A DNA stretch of 64,000 nt from Ochotona curzoniae (GCF_017591425.1 NW_024466218.1:13840001-13904000); one strand, 5' to 3'. Counted from the stretch's first letter, positions 1 through 12,375 are shown. Translations and numbers: made by a program. The notes: generated from the sequence alone by a model not told the origin.

Positions 1-69
1 CATGTTTGTGGTCATACATTTGAGTGTCTGCTGAATGATTAAAACAGACTTTGTGAAACCAGAACAAAG

Positions 70-205
70 AACGGATGGAATTCTGGGCTCCTGATTTCTC
101 CTGCTACAGCCCTAGGACCATTTGGGGAGTGAGCCATCAAATGGACATTCTCTCTCTTGTGCATGTATCTCTCTCTGTAGCTGTGGTTTTTAAATAATTA
201 GCTAA
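70..205 (+). repeat. old CSINE fragment (3' half)
   Basis: The stretch reads like the second half of a lagomorph CSINE: a 'gggctcctgatttctcctgc' phrase, then 'atttggggagtgagccatca', then a CT-rich run. The tRNA-like head is missing. It is strongly diverged and so probably old. Confidence 0.6.
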
Positions 206-235
206 ATGAATTTTAAATCTAAGAAACCTCCATTG

Positions 236-572
236 AGGCGTAGTGTGTTAAGCCGCCACCTCTGACACAGCCATTACTTGTGAACATATGTTCAGGCTGC
301 CCTACATTTGATTCTCTGGATGCCAATGTCCTTCGGACGCATTGGAAGGTAGTCCTGAATCCGTGGGCTCCTCCTTGGGAAACTGGAGAGAATGCTAGGT
401 TTCTGAACTTTGTACAACCCACAACAGACATTGCAGCCGTTTTGGGAAGTGAACCATCGGATCACAGTGTCCTGCCCCCAGCTCTCTCTCTCTCACTCTT
501 TCCCTCTCCCCTCCTGACTTTCCCTGTACCTTTGTAGCTCTGCCTTGCAAATTAAATAAATAAATAAATAGG
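236..572 (+). repeat. old CSINE, near full length
   Basis: The head resembles 'gtagtgtgttaagccgccac' of old CSINE copies. The middle carries 'gtgggctcctccttggg', and the 3' end has 'gggaagtgaaccatcggat', a CT tract and an (AAAT)n tail. It lies directly after another old fragment. The 85-aa open frame over it is not a gene. Confidence 0.7.
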
Positions 573-2215
573 AAAGGGTCTGGCAGGCAATGAGACAGTT
601 GTTCTTTGGAGAGAGAATCCTTCGTAGAACTGTACTTATGGTTCGAGTTGGAAAACTAACTCGGACACATGGTCACGGCTTTTGAAGCCTGAATACAAAA
701 TTGACAAAGTTTTGTCTCTATTGTCTCAATTAAATGCCAGATCATGTAAGTTTTTTGCAACAATTGAAACATGGTTGTTTCTCCCCATTCCATGCCTGAG
801 AAGAAAAAGTCTGGCTGAAACTAAATCTAACAATTCGAGAGTTTTACAATATGTTACAGTCATAATTGTTGTGCATAGCTATAATTCACCTTCTTTTTCC
901 TACATTCTAAAGCTGACCTGCTCCATTATAAGGGACACATTTAAGGAGACTGTTGTTTTTAATGCAATTTTGTTTGGTTTGATACTTTCGTGTTTAATCA
1001 TTATTGCTGCTGGCTATTGTTCCTTTTCATGTATTTTAATACTTTAATCAATGGGAATTTTATTGGTACTTGTACCCCGAGGCTATTGAAAGTGGAGGGT
1101 GCAATTTTATAAATACACCATTGAAATAAGGAAAAATAAAACAGATGGGCATGGAGACTATGTGCATAATAAAGTGATAAAGTCCTTCAGGAGATACATT
1201 AAGAGGCAGGACTTCCCACATGACGCCTGGCATTATAGTCCCAGAGCGAAATAAGATAGTTCAGCGGCTGTTCATTGCATTTCCTCCTGTACTCTGCTCT
1301 CCCGTTTCTCTAAAAATATTTTTAAGTCCAAAATCCCATACGGAGTATGATTCCATGTAGTTAAGCTCTTGGATACCTAAACTAGATATTGCAAAGATAA
1401 TCTTTCTGTTGTATTTTTGTATTTGATTATATTACAGAGTGTTTAATGGTATACAGTTTGTTTTATAACTGAATTTAAATTACATCCTTTATATTTACCT
1501 CCTCTTTCTCAAAAAGGTTTTAAAATCCTGAGGGTAAGATTTTTGATATTTGAAATCTTCTTCAGGAAGTAACATAGATCAATTCCCGTAACTGCTTGAA
1601 AAATACATGTTGGATTCACTGAGGATCCATATATAATGTAACATCTTAAGGAATTTAAATTGCTCATTCATCAATTGAATGTATTGTTTTTATGCTTCAG
1701 CAACCTGTTCAACTTAAATATCTTTTGTTCTTGTTATAGCAATGAAGATCCAAATCTAAGAACTTATCATCATTCATTCTGTTAGATCAACACCATGGGT
1801 AGCAGATTTGTTGTAGAAACAAATCTACAAAATTTTAGTTATGTCAATCAATGAGAGATATCCTAGAGATCAGCATAATTTTATTGCTTACAGAAAAGGA
1901 CTTCAAGAACTTCCAAAAAATTAAATCAAAATGTAACTATGATTTGGTGCAACATCTTTGAAACTCATACTTTTGTTCTAATATGCATTTTATGGAACTT
2001 TGCAATACCTTGCACTTGGATTTCAACTTCATTGAAACAATCTCATGTTTTGATTTTATTTCCATGATCTTTCTGAAGTTTGCCTTTTTCTGATTTAAAA
2101 AGTAAGAAAGACCATGAGTGTTCTAACATTTTAACTTATTCTCCATCCCTCCTCACCAATTTCAAGCGGACACGGAAACTTGCTGATTTCCTAGGCCACT
2201 TAAAGCACAAGGGTT
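573..2215. other. AT-rich DNA, no gene seen
   Basis: Non-repetitive, AT-rich sequence. A 121-codon open frame at 682-1047 has no recognisable domain and an unremarkable composition, so I do not call it a gene. Confidence 0.5.
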
Positions 2216-2558
2216 GGGCCCGGCGCGGTGGCGCAAGTGGTTAAAGGTCCTCGCCTTGCACGCCCGGGATCCCATATGGGCGCCGGTTCTAATCCCGGCA
2301 GCCCCGCTTCCCTTCCAGCTCCCTGCCTGTGGCCTGGGAAAGCAGTCGAGGACGGCCCAAAGCTTTGGGAACCTGCACCCGCGTGGGAGACCCGGAAGAG
2401 GCTCCTGGCTTCGGACCGGCATAGTATCGGCCCGTTGCGCTCACTTGGGGAGTGAATCATCGGACGGAAGATCTTCCTCTCTGTCTCTCCTCTCTGTATA
2501 TCCGCCTTTCCAATAAAAAAAATAATAATAATAAAAAATAAATCTTTAAAAAAAAAAA
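2216..2558 (+). repeat. young full-length CSINE with target-site duplication
   Basis: Complete tRNA-derived SINE. The A box TGGCGCAAGTGG (2229-2240) fits TRGYNNARNNGG. The B box GGTTCTAATCCC (2285-2296) departs from GGTTCRANNCC at one place. The body keeps many CpGs and ends in an A-rich tail. The 14-bp direct repeat AAAGCACAAGGGTT flanks it at 2202-2215 and 2559-2572, a perfect target-site duplication typical of L1-driven retrotransposition. Intact CpGs and a perfect duplication point to recent insertion. Confidence 0.93.
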
Positions 2559-2599
2559 AAAGCACAAGGGTTATCTGACTTCTTTGTGATGATTAAATT

Positions 2600-2965
2600 T
2601 AGGGTGGTAGATGGGGAAACTGTTTGATGGAGCTGACCTTCTCATGACGAAGAAGTTTCTCCTCTCTCCCAATGGTTCTGGAAGTTGCATTTCCTTTAAT
2701 GACCCCACTTAGAGCAGCAGGAAGCAAAGCGATCCTCACCAGCAGGTACTTAGACAAGAGTGAGAGGTTGGATGTGGTCTGCTCTATTAAAACCTCCCCA
2801 TCTAAGCAGGGCTTCCTGGGGCTTAAGTGCCCATTGCTGCAGAAGTCAGGATCCATCTGTAAGAGCAGAGCAAAGCTTACAGCTCTGTCTAATGAGAGGA
2901 GCTGCATCAATGAGACTCTTTAAACAGATGAAAGATCCATGGCGTCTAATGGACAATTAGTTAAC
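2600..2965. other. motif-dense unique block, possible conserved noncoding element
   Basis: Balanced composition, no SINE or L1 signature, and several homeodomain-type TAAT cores, including 'ctaatggacaattagttaac' at its 3' end. Conservation cannot be judged from one sequence. Overlapping short open frames on both strands have no known domain. Confidence 0.25.
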
Positions 2966-4005
2966 TTCATTCCTCAGAGTTTTTAAGCATGTGATAAATG
3001 GGGAAATAAAGAAAATTGTGCAGCACTGAAGGTAATTTAATGCAGTCTTATTAGAAAATGACTTTTAAGTTTTGAATATTTTCGATATTATTCTGCTTAA
3101 AATTAAATAAGGAACAGGCATAGCTAGTTGTAATTCCTTTGTTCCAGTTTGTGGCGAGTGTGATCAACGTCCTCACATGTAGTTAGAACACAAGTATGAT
3201 CAGTTTCAAAACACCGAAATCAGTGAGTTCATGGATTCCAATCACATCCAAGTTTAATAAAATTATATTCAATGACATTCAATTTAGAATGGATCTTAGT
3301 GTTATCTGTTCAATTTTGTTATTCTACTGAGCTTCAGGGAGCATAAGTGTGTTTTCTACTAAGTTTTAAAATCGAAGATCAATAATATTTTTGGCTCAAA
3401 ATATTTTGTTTCAATATGCTGTTCAATTTAGGGGATTTAAAAAGAATAAAATTATGCCATTGTAATTTGGTTTATTTTAAATGATCCATATTAATGAAAG
3501 TAAACTATCATTATTGAGGTTTTGCTGTTGTTTTGTTTTTCCTCGCATTAGGCTGGTTTGCTTTAGGAACCTATGAGCAATATGTGTAAGAATGTGTATC
3601 TAGGTAAGAAAGAAAAATATGAATTAAAAAAAAATAAAATGCAATATGTGAAGAAGAAAAAACTACATGAAATGGGCAATAAATTATTTCCTTAGCCAGA
3701 AGCTAGCTTTCTTGGGGCTGATATGGAGTAAGTAAAAACACGAGGTTCTTCTGTCATTGGTTGAAGACTAAGCATTTACGGGCATCCGGCATCTCAGTAA
3801 CTGAAGTTCAGAAGAAAATGCTTGCTTTTGCTTGGAGGACGGCGATAGAACTGGTCCCCTTCCTTAAGAGAACTACATTTTGATTTGCTGAATGCGACAT
3901 CAATGACAGTGTAATTTATTTGTTAATAAAAATAGCAAAAAGGTTCTGTTTTTATCTTCTGAGTCCTAAATAGAACCCTGGTAAGTTGAAAACATGATGT
4001 CTTAT
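2966..4005. other. AT-rich DNA, nothing recognised
   Basis: No open frame, repeat family or regulatory arrangement that I can support. Confidence 0.5.
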
Positions 4006-4066
4006 CCCACTTTATGGATGTGGAAATTGAGGAACACAAAGAAGCAGTTTTGCACTAGTATGTGCC
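4006..4066 (-). repeat. possible MIR fragment
   Basis: 'cccactttatggatgtggaa' followed by 'attgaggaacacaaagaag' resembles the reverse complement of the MIR core (cccattttacagatgaggaaactgaggc). It is short and diverged. Confidence 0.35.
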
Positions 4067-5486
4067 TCAAAATACTAGGCTATCAATGGTTAAATTATAT
4101 TCTGAAGGTATATAGACATAATTAAAATAAATTTTGTTTAAGAGCTAATATTAGATAGTAAAATAAAATTTCACCACCTAGCATCAAGGTAGTTACTCAG
4201 TGTGAGCAGAATAGAGCTGGGAGGAAATCAAATTTTCCCTGAGATTTTGTGATTCGAGTACTAATACAAAATTCATTCCATCGAAGTCTCTGTTCGGCTC
4301 ATTCCCAGAGGTTGGCAGTGATGGCAGCCAATCCTGAACCTGCAGGTGTGAATAAGCCCTGGAGAACAGTGGCTGTCATTAAAGAAGTTGCCATCTGTCT
4401 TTTTTGATATCCGCAGCACAGTGTAGTAAGTCACAGGATTTCCCTATCCTTTCAATGACAGCTCATGGTAAGATAAACTCGCCATGATAAGATAAATGGC
4501 AACTTTTTAATGAAAACCTCTATGTGTGAGCTGCTTGGTTAGGTTACAGGGCCTCAAAGTGCACCTCATACCTTATTCTTTAATATCAAAACCAATGACC
4601 TATTCTTCAAAGGATCTTCTTTTCAGTTCTCTAACCCGCATGATTTACAAAGTCTTCCCCCCACCACCTTCATTTTATAACTGCTCAGAATGAGACCTTG
4701 AGTGATCCTTTAAACTTTACTTCTTACAGCAATGTTTCTTGAGTTGTTTGTTTGCAAGGTGTAAGCACGTTTCTCTTTCATTACTCTGCGAATCATGTTT
4801 GAGTAAGGTTGACAAACTGGAATAAGTGAATTTTAATTTGTTTGAATAAATTCTGCCTCCAAAAATATAACCACTTGCTTTTAAATAGAAAGAATTGGAT
4901 CTTTCTATTGGTTCTAAATTTTTTATGTCTATGCTATGTCTGGTTGGATGGAAATTTCTGCCAGAGTCTATCCACCTACGGGCTGGGTAAGGATGCCCAA
5001 CACAACTCGGAATTGATGCCACAGCTACATAGAGCACTGCATTGTCTCAAAGTCATCGTCTCCAGACAAATTCTTATTGCTGTTTAGGTACCTGCATATT
5101 TTTTACACTAGAAGGCAAAAACAGCCTCATCGCTCCTAATATAGCAGTTAAAACAGTGTGAAGAACAGCCAGCAATTTACAAGCTAACTATAGGAAAGCT
5201 GTGCAAAACAAAGTTATCGGTAAGGCTATAAATGCTGTAACTTGTGAATATTCAACATATTGTTCAATTCCAAAATTCATTAACTTATTCAGACAGACCA
5301 GTTAGGGGATAAAAAGGAAATACTTCCTTTCTGTTTACTTCTCAAGGTCTCAGAAGCATCGCTATGACTGTGAATTTCCCAATTTACACAGACAGATGAA
5401 GATGGAGAAGGTAAAGATAGAATGACCTGGGCTAAACACATAGAATTAAATTTATGATAAAATATCTTGTTAAATTACTATATAGG
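4067..5486. other. mostly unique DNA, no gene seen
   Basis: No gene or repeat recognised. A cluster of GATAA motifs (4470-4500, 'taagataaactcgccatgat' onward) is present, but no other regulatory context is visible. Confidence 0.45.
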
Positions 5487-5499
5487 TTTCTAATTTTTT

Positions 5500-5823
5500 C
5501 AAAGATTTACTTTTGTAGGAAAGGCAGATCTATAGAGAAGAGGAGAAATAGAGAGGAAGATCTTCCGTCTGATGGTTCATTCCTAAGTGGCTGTAATGGT
5601 TGGAGTTAAGCCAAACCAAAACCAGAAGCCAGGAGCTTCTTCCGGGTCTCCCATGCAGGTGCAGGATCCCAAGGCTTTGTCTCATCCTTGACTTCTTTCT
5701 GAGGCCACAAGCAGAGAGCTGAATGGGCAACTTGGCAGCCAGGATTAGAACCAGAGCCCATATGGGATTCTGGTGCCTTAAAGGCGAGGACTTCATCTGC
5801 TAGGCTTTTGTGCTGGATCCAGT
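5500..5823 (-). repeat. full-length CSINE with target-site duplication
   Basis: Reverse-complement CSINE: a T-rich tail first, then 'ggaagatcttccgtctgatg', 'aggagcttcttccgggtctc' and 'cccatatgggattctgg', ending near 'tgctggatcc'. The 13-bp repeat TTTCTAATTTTTT flanks it at 5487-5499 and 5824-5836. It is moderately diverged. Confidence 0.88.
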
Positions 5824-5836
5824 TTTCTAATTTTTT

Positions 5837-7349
5837 AAAACAAACTATAAAATATTCACTTAATTTAGGGTATTACATAAGTCAAGTTCTGTGAAACATA
5901 ATTTGTAAGAAATTGTTTCTTTGTGAGTAAATGAATATTCATTCTATATTTATTTACTATGAATCACCTACAAGCACTCATTTGGTTACTGTGATTCAAT
6001 ATTGAATAAGTGAAGAGTTTCTGCACCCAGATTTAGGGAGTGGCTAATAACAAACATGATGGGATTAGAGAGCGAGCCAAACGATGCTATGGAATAAGGT
6101 GACAAGTAGTACAATACAGGAACAGGTCATTTGACCATGGAATCTGCAAACATGTTGTTGATGTCGCTATCTGATGCTTGGGAGGGTTTCAAGGAGGTGA
6201 ATCTGTGGATAAAGGGCCTAGAAAATGCAGATGGCAATGAATATCATAAGCCAGAGAATAAAAATTAATGTCTTTGATATAGAGCATTGTCAGTTATTGG
6301 AAGCCTTGGATAAACAGTAAAGGAGAAGTAGGCAAAGATGGCGTCGTATATGACCATGAAGTGCATAAAAAGAAGTTTAGGCTTGTTCTATGGCTAATCA
6401 GATGACACAATGATTTGAAACATGTAGTTACGATGACTTAACTACAAAGAAATATCCTTGACTCTTGCACGGAGCTGAATTTTGTCCAAATGTCAAACGC
6501 AGACATTGTTGATGAAGAATAGTCGGTGATTAATTCAGGGAAGAGTGTGTGGAAAATGGAGGAAATCGGCTAATATGAAAGTTGAAACTGTATGAACTAC
6601 ACATGCTTTCTGGTAAGACCATGAGGTAAAGAAGAAGAAAGAACAAAAAGAGTCAAGGATAGCATCGTGTTTGTCTCCAAGCCCATTTCATGGTAAGAAG
6701 GTAGAGAAGATATACTCAAAGAAAATATACTCATTTTCTTCATTCATTTTTTTTCGACCTTCTCTATTACTTGAGTGCATGCATATGAACACAATCATCA
6801 AATTCTATCCACTGAGTATGTGCATTTTTTTAGATCAGCCAGCTATTTCACTAAAGTCACTTAAAGTAGAATACAATATTATAAAGCCTTGCATTTATAG
6901 TAAATGGACTGTAGAGGGTCCAACTGCAGAGGTATTTATTAGTGTTAGAGTCTGTTTCATTACAATTCTAAAGAAAAAATATATGGTTCTAAATTTAAAT
7001 GCTTCTTAAAGTTAAGTACTATAGCCTCTTCTTGTAAGCATAATAAGAACCTAAGTATGCCAACTTGTGACAAAATACATCTCTTATACAGCACATGACC
7101 TCTCTAATGCCAACAGCTGTAGGGATAAAGTGGCAGTTGCTTAAGGCACTGGAATGGGTGTCAGATAATAGCGTGATTAGCACCATTTGTGGAGTTTCTA
7201 ATAAAAGATGGATTTGGAACTCCTCCGTATGGGATAGGGAGCCCAACAGTTTCAGTAACTGCATGGAAAATCCCTAAGAGCCTACATTACAACGAGCATA
7301 TCAGTAACCAGTTTATCCTAGCACATGTGAATCAGAGCCCTAACTGTAT
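5837..7349. other. AT-rich DNA, no gene seen
   Basis: No supported gene. 5960-6130 has a vague resemblance to ancient mammalian interspersed repeats but is too diverged to assign. Open frames at 6671-7009 and 7019-7264 have no recognisable domain. Confidence 0.45.
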
Positions 7350-7615
7350 TTTTATTTAATACTATAATTTTTGTTTTGAAGAGCAGAGAACAGCTAGAAG
7401 AGGGGGACGAGACAGAGAAAGGGAAAGAGTGAAAAAGAGATCTTCCATCTGTAGCTTCAGCCTCCTAATTCCCGTGACAGCTAAGGCTGGACCAGTCTAA
7501 ATCTGTATCTCCAACATCAGTGGTAAGGACTGAAGACTGTCGTGCCCCCGCCAGTCTGAAATACAGGCAATTGAAAGTGGTTGCACCATTAGCTGCACCA
7601 CATTGTACCTGTTTA
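7350..7615 (-). repeat. old CSINE-like remnant
   Basis: It has a purine-rich 'gacagagaaagggaaagagt' tract, then 'gagatcttccatctgtagc', in the order expected of a reversed CSINE tail. The rest is heavily diverged. Confidence 0.45.
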
Positions 7616-7991
7616 GTAATCCTCAAGCAAATGTGCTACTCTGTGAATGGATATGAATTCACTTGTGTACGCGTGTGTATGTGAGTGCATATAGTCAAGT
7701 CAAGCATCATGGCCCTCAAAAGATTAAATCTAGTATGGTGGTCCCAGAAGGTCATCATGGATCTGATGGCATAACAATAATTAAAATACAAAACAGTACA
7801 TACCCATATGTTTATGGTGATTCAGCAAACTGTTGTATTGCTACTCACAAAAAGTATGCTACTGACAATTTGATACAGGACACAGTATTTGATAATGATA
7901 ACAATGCAATTACTATGTATAGTTTCTTTTGCTATTTTAGCATGAAGTCCTACTTGTTACAGAAAATGTTTACTGTAAAAAAGTATACCAT
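7616..7991. other. unique DNA, nothing recognised
   Basis: A 114-codon open frame (7663-8007) runs into the following SINE and shows no domain; it is not supported as a gene. Confidence 0.45.
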
Positions 7992-8304
7992 GGGCCCAGT
8001 GTGGTAACCTAGTGCCAAAAGTCCTCACCTTGCATATGCTAGGATCCCATATGGGTGCCGGTTCTAATCCCAGCAGTTCCACTTCTCATCCAGATCCTTA
8101 CCTGTGGCCTAGGAAAGCGGTAGAGGATGGCTCCATGCCTTGGGATCCTGCACCTGCGTCGGAGACCCAAAAGATGCTCTTGACTTTGGATTGGCTCAAC
8201 TCCAGTCATTGTGTCCACTTGGGGAATGAACCAGCAGACAGATCTGTTTCTCCTTCCCTCTGTGTATCTGCCTTTTCAATAAAATAAATAGATTTTTTAA
8301 AAAC
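7992..8304 (+). repeat. full-length CSINE
   Basis: It starts GGGCCCAGTGTGG, has 'gatcccatatgggtgccggt', the B-box form GGTTCTAATCCC, 'cctgtggcctaggaaagcgg' and a tail with AATAAAATAAATAG. Many CpGs have decayed to TpG or CpA. No clear target-site duplication was found. Confidence 0.88.
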
Positions 8305-8456
8305 AACAAATAGCAAAAACAGGGTGTCATGTTATTTCCACAGTAGACACACATGTCTTGTGCTAATCATGCCTTTTACCTATGTAATTTTCACACTTGT
8401 TTTAATATCATTTTATTCATAATGATTTTACAATCAGTACACAGGTTTAAACTGAT

Positions 8457-8511
8457 AAGTAGATAGATAGATAGAGAGATAGAGATAGATAGAAACATAG
8501 ATAGATAATAG
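8457..8511. repeat. (GATA)n microsatellite, interrupted
   Basis: Repeated GATA and GAGATA units with single interruptions. Confidence 0.9.
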
Positions 8512-10568
8512 GCAGGCAAAAGCAGCCCAGGTGTGAAGTAGCCTGTACAACCTAGATTTCTGTAAGTACATTCTATGCTATTCAAATAATGACAAATTGC
8601 CTAATGATGCATTTCTCAGAATGTGTCCCCACCATTAAGCAATACATGACTCTATATATGATTTCAATTTCCAAATTATGTATATATGTTAACCCCTGTT
8701 TCAAAATAATGTCTACTGTTTCTTTGCACATTATCATGAATTAAAAATGTTGCATTCAGGAATCTGACAAAAGGTAACTGGAAGTTTGAAAAACCATCAT
8801 ATTTTCCTTGTTAATGAATATATCTTGGTTCAAATTTAATCAATAGCTTTTCCATTTGCCAAAATTCTTATATAATATCATAGGAATTAGTTTTAAATAG
8901 CCTAGAACTACCTTAAAAAAATCAGTTAATCATTGCCTATGTAAAGAAATAATAATAGTATTGCTAAACATAAAAATTGGTAAAGGATAACAAAGCGTTG
9001 TTTCTCCCTGTATCTCTGCTTTAATTCGTATTTCACTCTAACCATCTTTTGCTTTACACAGGGTGTCACCAGCATGATATTCCAAAAGGTCAGTCTCCTA
9101 AAGAAACAGCAGCCATCTAATTGAAAAAGACTGGAGCTTCAATTCTGCCCGTGCCTTTTAAACAAACTTTGCATTCTTGTGAACCTTTTTGAGACCTGTA
9201 GATTTTCCTCACTTCTATTGTCGCACAAGAGTTCAGATTGGAAAACTATATCATTGTTAAATTTTGTGGAGATCAAAGAGAATGTGATGACAGTACACAA
9301 TTGTTTTGCATGAAGTCTCAGGTGCATAGAATGTCTGATACAGAAGGTAGCTGAGTTCAACGTTCTGTGACTTTAGATGCCACTTACAGTAGAAGTACAG
9401 AGAGAGAGAAAGATGTTCAAACCCTTGTGCAGTTCATACAAGTCTTTTTTGTACACTAATGGGTAGAGCAAAGAGATGTTTTCCTTGAAGTGCAAGTGCT
9501 TCTAGAAAGTTGCACTCATATTCTGGAAGAATAGAGATCTGACTTACATTGATTCATGGATCCTGTTTTATCTTTCCGTGGTCAAGTGTGAATTTGTTCT
9601 TCTGGCTGCAATAATACAATGTAAGCTTTTGACTGCATTTGGTAGTCATTCCTGGAGGTAGGCAGGGGTTAGTCTCAATCAGTAGTGAGCATGCTCCCTG
9701 CCCTAACCTTCACATAGGCGTTTGTGTCATTTTGTTCATTGCCATCTAAAAGTAGATACTTGCCAGGTCTTTTTACTTTTGATTAATGAAGCATGATGCA
9801 ACACCACAACAAAAGCCTGAGTATCATTTATCAGTATATCAAGTCACCACATAAATGTTGAGCTATATATATAACTCTGCATGTAAAATTTACTAACTGA
9901 TATAAATCCTCAGTGCTAAAACTACAATCATGGCACAAGATAGAAGCTACCCAGATGATAATTAATTTTCTTTTAAATTTTTTTGTACACACTAGACTCA
10001 AGTCAAAGAGAAAATTTGTTATTTACTGTAATTATTTAAATTACCCAGGGCAAAAGCATTTGTAAATCACACGTTTAAAAGAATGACACTAGACAATTCC
10101 ATTGCAATGTCCCGTGGCAGGAATGATGAATACATTATGAACTTTGGTGAGCAGCTGACCTCTCTTAAGTAGAATGCTCATTCACTTCCTTGCTGAGACA
10201 AAGAACTGTCTAGTGTTAGGGAGATAGTAACTTACAAGTGAAATCTGAGGTGACAGTTTTTGGTGAGAAAAATGGGAATACCTCCAGGTCATTACTTTTC
10301 TCAAGGCTTGAAAATAATGGCTTGAACAAATGGACAAACGACTCTTTGCATAACTGGACACTAATTCATTAAATGTTCATGAGGTTAGGTTAATTTTTGT
10401 GAAAGCTTCATAGGAGTGGTTCTGATTCCAAAAAAAGATGTTTGGAAATAAATTATCCTTCAAAGGAAGATTGCAAAAGTAGCTGTGGCTAAGAGAAAAA
10501 AAAAAACAAAACAAAAACAAAACACCTCTTTTTTCTTCTTGACTAAGCAGGGTTAATAATGATCGCTG
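8512..10568. other. AT-rich DNA, no gene seen
   Basis: No gene, RNA or repeat family recognised in about 2 kb. The only open frame of note (9139-9360, minus, 73 codons) has no recognisable domain. An A-rich (CAAAA)n patch at 10497-10522 lies just upstream of a young SINE. Confidence 0.5.
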
Positions 10569-10888
10569 GGGCCCGGCGCTGTGGCGCAAGTGGTTAAAGG
10601 TCCTCGCCTTGCACGCCCAGGATCCCATATGGGCGCCGGTTCTAATCCCGGCAGCCCCGCTTCCCTTCCAGCTCCCTGCCTGTGGCCTGGGGAAGCAGTC
10701 GAGGACGGCCCAAAAAGCTTTGGGACCCTGCACCCGCGTGGGAGACCCGGAAGAGGCTCCTGGCTTCGGACCGGCATTGCGCTCACTTGGGGAGTGAATC
10801 ATCGGACGGAAGATCTTCCTCTCTGTCTCTGCTCTCTGTATATCCGCCTTTCCAATAAAAAATAATAAAAATAAATCTTTAAAAAAAA
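10569..10888 (+). repeat. young full-length CSINE with target-site duplication
   Basis: Near-identical to the copy at 2216: A box TGGCGCAAGTGG at 10582-10593, B box GGTTCTAATCCC at 10638-10649, CpGs retained, A-rich tail. The target-site duplication is AATAATGATCGCTG (10555-10568) and AATAATGATCACTG (10889-10902), with one mismatch. Relative to the 2216 copy it has a short deletion after 'ggcttcggaccggcat'. Confidence 0.93.
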
Positions 10889-10902
10889 AATAATGATCAC
10901 TG

Positions 10903-11559
10903 ACCAGACCAAACAAAACCAGTAAAAAAAGTTGAGGTAGCTTCCTACATGAAAGTAGTTCTCTCAATTTATTTTTAATTCTATATAAAATTTTTAAAAC
11001 ATTAAACTGTATATATTTATTGGGTTGTATTTAAAATATACATGTGCATACACAAATTTTTTTGTGAGTTACATATATGTTTTACATGTGTCAGTGTCCA
11101 ATCAGGATAAATGTATTTACCTATTCAAGCATTTGACATATCTTAATAATTTTTACAAAATAATATTCTATATGTTGCCTAAATTATCTTTTGGTATAAT
11201 AAAACTCCATAATTTCTTACTGCTATTTGGCTTAAGAGCATCCCCTAATTCTTGCCACTTCTCTCTGATGCCAAGTTACCACAGCATCCTTTTAGAGAGA
11301 ACCGATGTTAGCAAAATGAACTGGTTGCACGTTGGAGCATTTATTGAGATCCTCCGATGGTATGCTGCCAGATCACAGCTGAGAAAGAAAACAACCTGTA
11401 GACCAATAAGAAAGTGTGTGAAAACCTGCGAGGGCAGCACATTTTTTTCTAATATCATCTCTTCTGGGAAACATTACCCTTCTATGCTATTCCAGACCAT
11501 TGATTCCATTCTGAACCTATAAAACAGAGATTATAAATCAAGAGAAGGAGGTACTGCTA
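10903..11559. other. AT-rich DNA, no gene seen
   Basis: A 165-codon open frame (11025-11522) has a low-complexity Tyr/Ile/Phe-rich composition in AT-rich DNA and no domain, so it is judged chance. Confidence 0.5.
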
Positions 11560-11765
11560 GAATGCTATGAATGGTTTATAAGTTATTTTGTGAACAAAAT
11601 TGAGCCCATTAGAGCTGCTGAGCAGCTTTCTACTGCTAATCATTTTTTCATTAATGAGGTGTTTTGCCCTCTTTAGGTGGAGTGGCAGGATTTTTATTGC
11701 AGGATCATACAGAATCCTGACATCAAGCAGGCTGTGCTTTCCCATTGCCATCTAATTCTTCTGGT
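11560..11765. other. motif-dense unique block, possible conserved noncoding element
   Basis: It contains a 15-bp palindrome AGCTGCTGAGCAGCT (11613-11627), a CATTAATG homeodomain-type palindrome (11649-11656), and 'tgctaatcattttttcatta' around it, with no repeat signature. Function is inferred only from motif density. Confidence 0.28.
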
Positions 11766-12375
11766 ATTATAGTTGCCAATTTCTCACACAGGTATCCATT
11801 CCCGAGCACTTTGTTTCAGGATATGATCACTTGGTGGAATCTTTCTAAAACAGAGTGAAAGAGCTGAAAGTGATAGAAGATTAATAGTCAATAGAACTGG
11901 GTTCCAATCATCATCTTTACTTGTTTGCATAGCTGAGAACAATGGTAAATATGAATGAAGCCACTGATATGTCACAAGATGTTGCATACAAAAAAATAAG
12001 AGATTGTCTTTGAGAACTTCTTTCAGAATGGAAAGCTGACATTAAATATAACAGCAAATCACACAATGAATCAACATGTATTATCCTATTATGTTCTTCC
12101 CATGTAAATGATCTTTTCCCACTCTGTTATTCCAACAAATTCCATGCACATATTGACACTAGCATCTTAATGTTGATGTATTAGGTTCTTTCAAGGGAAC
12201 TTTAAAAAATGTATGGGAAATATGTATATTATGAAAAAAGTATGCAAAATATTTTTAAGATTTTGCATCCAAATAAACATGTTTTAATTCAAATTTTCCA
12301 AAAACATTTCCTATTTCTTCATTCTACTTGGTGTTAGTCAAAAAGCCAAGAAGCAATCATGTTTCTTTATCTTCT
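11766..12375. other. AT-rich DNA, nothing recognised
   Basis: No supported gene or repeat. Confidence 0.5.

Noticed and set aside
682..1047. 121-codon plus-strand open frame
   Set aside because: AT-rich DNA, no domain, no codon or context support for a gene.
2229..2296. tRNA gene suggested by A and B boxes
   Set aside because: No cloverleaf or anticodon arm; these are the promoter boxes of a CSINE.
8457..8511. CRISPR-like short repeats
   Set aside because: Simple GATA microsatellite in a mammalian genome; no spacers of equal size.
10377..10967. 196-codon minus-strand open frame
   Set aside because: Its middle is the reverse translation of the young CSINE at 10569-10888; not a gene.
11025..11522. 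165-codon open frame
   Set aside because: Low-complexity aromatic/Ile composition, no known domain, and expected by chance in such sequence.
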